Source of the DNA: Ryuthela nishihirai
Lineage: Eukaryota > Arthropoda > Arachnida > Araneae > Heptathelidae
Direction of reading: 5' to 3'
NCBI GenBank assembly: GCA_038380435.1
Contig: JAWZYU010000017.1
Location: 19,963,283-20,027,282, forward strand
Length of the DNA: 64,000 bases
Part shown: positions 50,201 through 59,200 of the stretch, piece by piece
Numbering within the stretch: the first letter of the stretch is position 1
Layout of the letters: every line of letters begins with the position of its first letter
The notes under the pieces: generated by a model
The model's input: only the letters and a program-made list of their open reading frames with translations
The model's database searches: none
Told to the model about the DNA's origin: nothing
Made by a program: the position numbers and the translations under genes

Positions 50201-53200
50201 TGAGATAATATGGTATACCAGACAAGTTAGTTAACATAATGAAAGCTCTCTTTGATAACGCTGAGTAGTGTGCGAGAATGGTAAGGCTTGTAGCAATTGA
50301 TTTAACATTACTTCTGGTGTTAGACAAGGTTGCATTTTGTTTCCTTTTCTCTTTAGTTTGGTTATTGATTATGTTATGCGAAATTCACTTCAAGGGAAAG
50401 ATTTTGGCCTTAAATGGGCTTCAGATACGAAACTTTCTGATTTAGATTATGCTGATGATTTAGCCCTTTTGGCAAATGATGTTGATGAGATGAACTCTTT
50501 CATTAGAGCTGTTGAAAAGACTGGTAGTAGAGTAGGTTTGGTTATAAAGAGAGAGAAATCTAAAGTGATGAAAATTGGTCACGCAGGTTGTGATTCAGTT
50601 AATCTGAATGGTTGCAGTCTTGAGCAGCTGTCACAGTTTAATTATCTTGGGAGTTATTAACAGATAACGGTGATGTGCGGCATGAGATTAACAGACGAAT
50701 AGGGATTGCTGCCAGGACTTTTAAGAAACTATGGAGAGTGTTAAGAAATAGGCGTATACACCTAAAGACTAAAATTAGACTGTATAATAGTTTGGTTCTT
50801 TCTAGGGTTAGTTATGGTAGTGCAACTTGGACGCTGTGTAAACAAGATAACAGGAAACTAGATGCTTTTGATTCTAGATGCTTACATAGTATCTTGGGTA
50901 TTTGGTGGTTTAACTTTGTAACTAATGATGAGGTTAGACAAAGGAGTCTGCAACCTCCTTTAAGCAGCATATTGTGCAGAGAGAGACTCCGCTGGTTTGG
51001 CCATGTTGCCCGTATGGATAATTATAGATTGGCGAATAGGGTTATGAACATTGTGCCTAGAGGCCTCAGAAGGAGGGGGAGACCTAGGATGCGGTTGACA
51101 GACAATGTCAAACAGGACCTTGTTAGAATTGGTGTGCAGTGGCCAGATGCAGTAGATGTAGTTCAGGACAGATATGTTTGGAGAATTAAACTGCACGGTC
51201 TGGTTGGACCTCCGTAGCCCCTGTCTGCTTGAGGATGATGATGATGACGAGAATGTTCATTAGTTGCTTCAGAATGAAGTTCAAATCCAACGTAACTTCT
51301 ATTTCTTTAATATATTGCTTTTAAAAATTGATATTAAAATTAATATGCTTGCTGTTTTTCTCAAATATTTTATTTTCTAAGCATTCGCAATTAAATGTGC
51401 TTTATTTCAGCCCTATTTTGGCATAGGACACGACGAATTATGTCTATTAGTTATTTCGGGATAAGGTTTCAAAGTTGTTCTTTTTTTTCTATTGATAGCA
51501 AACTGGTAGTAAATAACGATGATCTGAATGTTCATTGGAAATTTTGCAAGGTGAAGATAACTAATAACAGAAGAAAGGGACAACAGGTCTGACCACCACT
51601 TACAACAATGCTTATTGTTGGCAAATATTTTTTCCTGCTCTAAAAAATTTACAGCATTTTAAACCATTAAAAATATTTTACATTGGTAAAAAGTTTTATG
51701 ATTTGTTAAATTAATGAAATATTTTTCGATTGCAAATGAATACTTTTTCACTTGATTTTAGAAAATGTCATTATTGCTTTCATTTTTTTCCCATTACTTT
51801 AAATACTATGAGTTAAGCAGTCGCGGAAAAACGAAAATAGTAATAAACAATAAATAAGAGGCATTTATTAATGGAAACAACCTTAAAAGTATTCCACTTA
51901 CATATTAAGCAATGGAATTTTGATTATTTTTAATCATAAGTTACTAACCTTCAGCTGGCAGTATGAAATAGGTACCAGTAGCTCCAATGAACAAAATTCC
52001 TCCCATTACGACAAATGGCAGCTTGAATCCACCAAGCTAGAAAATATTTTTAGTTACCTGGAGATAGTAAAGATTTTTATCGTCATAAAGATTAAATTCA
52101 AAGTACATATTGAAAAATAATGAATTAAAGATCCTTTATATGCTCATGCAAACAAATATGATGAAACCATCACGTTAACAAAATAGAAATAAAAACTAAA
52201 CAAAATGTAGTATAAAATAATTAATTACCATAATCATTAATTAGATTTAAGATGAAAAGATAAAAAAGATAAAGAGACTGATTATTTAGTACAGTGGTTC
52301 TCAAACTACTTCCATTTCAACACCCCCAGGGGGATATTGAAATGGCAAGAAAATTCATTACTTTCCGGGCATTTCAACAGCATCCGGAAAGTCTACCAGA
52401 ACATCTGTTACAGAAAAACAATAGTATTACTACATTCATGAGGATTTCGCATAAAATACATTTGAATAAGTGGTACAGATAGTATAAATACACTTAGTGA
52501 ATGTAAGTTAATAATTAATGCAGTTTAATATGTATGATATTTGAAGACGAGGCTACATCTTATATGTTTCTCAGGGTAATTGAACACTAAACTGTTGTTA
52601 TGCAGAGTTATAAGAAGAGCCACAGGTTGTCATTGGATATGTGAGAAATGGTCGAAGAGGAAAGATATAGTGTCTATTGATGAGATGCATGGGAGGGGAG
52701 CTTGGTAGGGCACCGGGCCCCGTAATCTACAGTTCCCAGGTTCGAGTCCCAGCTGGGCCACTATTCAGATTTATCTCCACAAAACTCCCCGCCCTGCCCA
52801 TGGTCAGTAGATGGCAGCGATGGGCTCGGAAAGGACACCATCCGTCGGATGGGATGTTAAGCCATGGCCCCTTGTGCGGGACAGCCATACCCTGTGTATG
52901 TTAAATACACACTGGATAGCCTAGACGGAAGGCTACCATCTGTCTTCCAACAGCTGTGCAGTGGGTCCTCTCACCCAAACTTCTCTCAACCTTCGGGGTC
53001 TTTGTGACCTGGCCATTTAGTCCATTGTGTGCCAAAAACGTGCGCTCAGAAGTAAAATAACCCAACACAAAGCCTGTTAATGGATGATCATTCCAATGGG
53101 ATGATATGTTTGGTTTTTTCTCACAGAGGTCGAATTATTATACATTGGTGTCCAAAAGTTAAGCATAATTCACAAACGACTGAATTTATTTTTATTTCGT

Positions 53201-56200
53201 TTTGGGTGTCAATGAAATAGAATACATGCAAAATCATTATAAAAATAATAAATAAATACCCCCTCAGAGGTCTGATAGGAGAGACACAGAGGTCTGACAG
53301 GAGCCTATTAGTTTATATCATCATCATCATCCTCAAGCAGCCATGGGCTACAGAGGTCCAACCAGACCGCGCAGTTTAATTCTCCAAGCATATCTGTCCT
53401 GAGCTACATCTGCTGCATCCGGCCACTGTACACCAATTCTAACAAGGTCCTGTTTGACATTGTCAGCCCACCGCATCCTAGGTCTCCCCCTCCTTCTGAG
53501 GCCTCTAGGCACACTGTTCATAACCCTATTCGCCAATCTATAATTATCCATACGGGCAACATGGCCAAACCAGCGGAGTCTCTCTCTGCACAATATGCTG
53601 CTTAAAGGAGGTTGCAAACTCCTTTGCCTAACCTCATCATTAGTTACAAAGTTAAACCACCTAATACCCAAGATACTACGTAAGCATCTAGAATCAAAAG
53701 CATCTCGTTTCCTATTATCTTGTTTACACAGCGTCCAAGTTTCACTACCATAACTAACCCTAGAAAGAACCAAACTATTATACGGTCTAATTTTAGCCAA
53801 TTTCTCCACAATCTCCATAGATTCTTAAAAGTCCCAGCAGCAATCCTTATTCGTCTGTTAATCTCATGCCGCACATCACCATTATCTGTTATATAGCTCC
53901 CAAGATAATTAAACTGTGACACCTGCTCAAGATTGCAACCATTCAGATGAACTGAATCACAACCTACCTGACTAATTTTCATCACTTTAGTTTTCTCTCT
54001 GTTTATAAACAAACCTACTCTACTACCAGTCTCATCAACAGCTCGAATAAAAGAGTTCACCTCATCAACATCATTTGCCAAAAGGGCTAAATCATCAAAA
54101 TAATCTAAATCAGAAATTTTCGTATCTCCAGTCCATTTAAGGCCAAAATCTTTCCCTTGCAATGAATTTCGCCTAACGTAATCAATAACCAAACTAAAGA
54201 GAAAAGGAGACAAAATGCACCCTTGTCGAACAGCAGAAGTAATGCTAAACCAATTGCTACAAGACTTACCAACTCTCACACATGACTCAGTGTTATTATA
54301 GAGAGCTTTCATTACGTTAACTAACTTGTCTGGTATACCATATGATCTCACAATCAACCACAAATTATGACGATCAACAGAGTCGAAAGCCTTTTTGAAA
54401 TCAACAAAGCTAGCAACCAAAGATTTCTGAAACTCTAAACATTTCTCAAGAATCTGCCTAAGTGAAAATATCTGATCTACACATCCCCTACCACTTCTGA
54501 ATCCACATTGCTCATCACGCAATTGCCTGTCAACCAGATTCTTAATTCTGTTAAGCACAATCATGTAAAGAACTTTACCTGGAACAGAGAGTAGGCTGAT
54601 ACCCCTATAGTTATCACAAGAACTGCGATCACCTTTTTTGAAAATAGGGATAATAATAGCTCTGGTAAAATCCTTAGGAACCATGCCTTTATCATAAAAG
54701 TTATTCAAAATTTCAGTCATCCAAGTGGTAACTGAAACATTCCCAACTCTAAGCATTCCGTAGTAATTTCATCCACCCCTGGGGATTTATGAAGTTTAAG
54801 TTTAGAAATAGCCAAACTAACTTCGGATTGTGTTATAGGGCCAACATTAAAGCCAACAATGCATCTATTATCATTGCAAACAATGGGAGCAGAACCAACC
54901 ACATCGTTTAGAACATCACTGAAATGCTCAGCCCACCTAGCCATGACAGAATCCTCACCTTCTATAACCTTACCATGTTTATCCTTAAATCCCTGTATAC
55001 TAGTTCGTTTTCTACCACATAAAACATTAACTATCTGGTAGAGCTCTCTGCTGTTGTGCTGTCTAACTGCTTCCTCAGCTTTGTCAGCCAGGCCGTCAAG
55101 CCAAAGATTCTTATCAGTAGCTAACTGATCCTTTACACAAATTAGTTTATATAAGCCATAGTAAAAGGTCTGAGGATGACAGGAATTCAGCAGAAAAACT
55201 ACACAAAACATCCATGCCTTATCCGGGGCTCGAACCCAGGTTCTTTTAATCAGTAGCCAAATGCCTCCTAAAAATCATCTGCGTGGACAAAATTTGAATA
55301 CGTGACTCGAAAAGCCAATTCGAAGTGCTATAACATCTGGCTCTGATTCTGCGCCACTCATTTCATGTTGAGCAAGTATTGTGTTCATGTTGGAAGAGCT
55401 TTCCATAGCAACCGTATAGCACAGAGACGTCATATGGATGCTTTTACACATGTAAAACAATCAATAAGTTAGACCCATACATTCCCCCAATTAGTGTTTT
55501 CAAGATCTTGGATATGGTTCCAAGAAGACAAGAAATGTTAGCTATAGCGAGTGTGAAGGCGTCCAAGATTAACAACAATGCAATGCAGAAGACATCTATA
55601 TTGTGCTAACAGCCTGGAGTCATATATTAAGTCGATGTCATCCAGGGAATTCTCTCTGCAGCCATTGGAAGGACAGTTCAGAGCCAAACTGTTTACAGAA
55701 GCTTCAACAGAAAGGCTCTATGCCAGATGACCAACGTTTGCATTCATCTCAATATGAAGCACAGGAAAGCCCAACTAACATGGTGGACATGCCATCGTGA
55801 TTGGACATGTGCTCTTCGCCAAAGAATCGCGATTCAGTCTTCCGGCGGATTCTTGACGATTCTAACATCAGAGGAAGACTTGAATGTCTGGGATGACATA
55901 ATGTCAAATGAATTCACACCATTCCACATCTTTGCCAGGGGCGCTCTGAGACAGGAATGATATCCTTCAGCCGTATGCGAGGCTTTCCAGTGGCATTTCT
56001 GTCCCCCAGTTTATTTTGATGGATGATAATGCCTGCTCTCAAAGAATTGACAGTCAAAGAATTCCTTGAAAGGGAGGATATTTATCAGATGGAAAAGCCA
56101 GCAGACTCTCCAGCTCTGAACCCTGAAGAGCATGTGTGGAATGCACTGGGGAAACACACTGGATGCCATCAACACCTCCAAGAACCCACCATAAACTTTG

Positions 56201-59200
56201 ATCTGCTCTCGAGAAGAGTGGGGTGTACTGCCACCAAACCTCATGACCAACCTGGTGGGGCGGGGGTGGCTCAGTCGGTAGCGCGCCAGGCTCGTAATCT
56301 GTAGTTCCCAGGTTCAAGTCCCAGCTGGGTCAGCATTGAGATTTATCTCCGCAAAACTGCCCGCCTTGACCATGGTCAGTAGGGGAAACCGAAGGGCTTG
56401 GAAAGGCCTCCGTCCTTCAGATGGGCGTTAAACAATGGCTCCGTTTGCAGGAGAGCCATACCCTGCGCACGTTAAAGAACACGCTGGATGGCCTTGACGG
56501 GAGGCTTCCATCTGTCTCCCAACAGCTGTTCTAGTGGGTCACCTCCCCCAGCCTTCTCTGAGCCTTCGGGATTCTTGTGACCTGGCCATTTAGCCCATGG
56601 TGTGCAGAAAAGAGCCGCTCAGAGGTAAAACAACCCAACCAACCCAAAAACCAGCCTGGTAAAAAAGCACTAATAGTAATGCTTATATAGTTATTTGAGG
56701 TCATCATAGTCTTTATTAAGCTCTCCGTTCAGCTGAAGCATGTCAATTAGCTATGAACACTCTTACATTAATTTGCATAACCCGTGGAAATAATGTAATT
56801 AATTTGTATAACAAAACACTGTTACTTCATATCTCATAGCATTTCATGGCCGCTTTTTTTAGATCTAGAATTTGCATATTAGGCGTTACTTTTGGACACT
56901 ATTGTGTGAACATCTACCTAGACACCCTAAATGCTACAGAACTTTTCCGTTCCTCCAGTTGCTGATTAGCAACTTCGTGTCAGTTTTCAACAACATGGAT
57001 TTCCTCTCAATGGGGCTTATGGTTTGTAATTTTCTGAATTAAAATTTTTTCGGAAAAGTGAAATGGGCAAGATAGATCCCTTTGGCTATGAACACTCTTA
57101 CATTGCTAATCTTATCTTATTATATTATTACTAATCTTATCTTATTATATTATTATCTTACATAGCTAATTGTATATTGATATCATGAGTGTGGACTTGT
57201 GAGGGTCTTGAAAGGTGGAATATACCATAACAAAGTACATAACCTCATGGCACATATGAAAAATGCTACTGTAGTCATCGGTGCTGGAACCATTCAATGG
57301 GCTGTTTTACCTCTGAGCGGCACTTTTTTTCACACCATGGGCAAAATGGCCAGGTCACATGGACCCCGAAGGCTCAGAGAAGGTTGGGGGGAGGGGACCC
57401 ACTGGAACAGCTGTTGGGAGACAGATGGTAGCCTCCCGTCAAGGCCATCCAGCGTGTTCTTTAATGTGCACAGGGTATAGCTCTCCCGCATATGGGGCCA
57501 CGGCTTAACGTCCCATCCGACGGACGACAGCCTTTCCAAGCCCGTCGGTGTCCTCTACTGACCGTGGGCAGGGCGGAGAATTTTGCGGAGATAAATCTCA
57601 ACGCTGACCCAGCTGGGACTCGAACCTGGGAACTACAGATTACGAGCCTGGCGCGCTACCGACTGAGCCACCCCCGCCCTAACCATGCAACGACTAGGGC
57701 GTGAGGTAGAATAAGATTAGATATGACTCATGCATCCAAGGGTGCATATCTTCGACCATAGGATGGATGCTCGTGGCAACAATTTATTCAACGGGTGGTT
57801 TAGTGATACGTGTAAATATCGTGATATTTACACGTGACGGGTAAAAAGAAGAGAATTTATCGCAGTTCTGTCCTATAGCGATATCGTGTTCAATTAACAT
57901 AGTAACTCACGTATTTATTCTTTCAGAGAATTAAAAAAAACATCATGGCATGTTGCACCATTAACTGCACAAGAACAGAAAAAAGCTCTGTAGCATATCA
58001 AAAATATATATACAGGGTGATTCAAAACTTATCGTTCAAATTTCGTGGGGAGGTAGGGAATACGTCAGGAAACCGATTTCACATAGGAAAGAATGTCCGC
58101 AAATGTACGCATGCGTATGTAGAGGGCGCTGTGTGTACCCAACCAGTGTACAGCTCGCCCGACCACTCCCGCTGTCATCAGTGTACGAGCTGACTTATTA
58201 GTGATAAGATGAATCGTTTTACGCATCAAGAGCTAGCGGATATGCATCTCGCATATGGGGCAGCTGGCGAAAGCGGCCGCCGAGCTAGGCAAGTTTACGA
58301 AGACCGATACATCAACAGAAGAATACCGCAGCATCAAATGTTTGCACGTGTGCATCGCAATCTGCGCGAACGTGGTTCACTGCGCAGCAATATGCAGGAT
58401 ACGGGGAGAAGACGACTGACGCGGACTGTCAACGTCGCAGAACAAGTCCTACAGTCCATCGAAGATAATCCGAATACCAGCACACGAGCTATTGCTCAGC
58501 AGCTTGGGGTATCTCAGTCAGCAGTGTGGTGGATACTGCACGAGGAACGTGTGCATCCTTACCATCTGCAAAGGGTGCAGTTACTGCATCCTGACGATTA
58601 TCCAAAGCGTGTGGAATTTGCACAATGGTTCATGCAGAAAGGTGCCGTGGACCCCAGTTTTCCAGCTTCTGTCCTTTTTACAGATGAAGCTTCATTTACT
58701 CGTGAAGGTGTGTTCAATACACACAATTCACATGTGTGGGCTTACGACAACCCGCATGGTACGAGAAGTCACGCTGCGCAACATCGTTTTGCCGTAAATG
58801 TGTGGGCTGGAATCATTGGTGACTGTTTGTTGGGACCTTACTTTCTACTGCCCCGATTGCACGGCCGGAAATACCTAATATTTCTCGAGACAGTGTTACC
58901 GACTTTTCTGGGCGCTGTTCCTGCACATATCCGCCGAGATATGTGGTATCAACATGACGGGGCTCCAGCCCATAGCACAATTGTTGCGCATGATTACCTG
59001 AACCGAACATTCGGAGCTCGATGGATCGGTAGAGGTGGACCGATCGCTTGCCCACCCAGGTCACCTGATTTATCGCCAATGGATTTCTTTTTGTGGGGGG
59101 GGGGGGGCATGAAAGACCATGTGTAAGAGACCCCCGTCGACAGTGAAATGGACCTTGTTGCACGAATAGTGGCCGCCGCAGGCATTGTCCGTGATATGCC

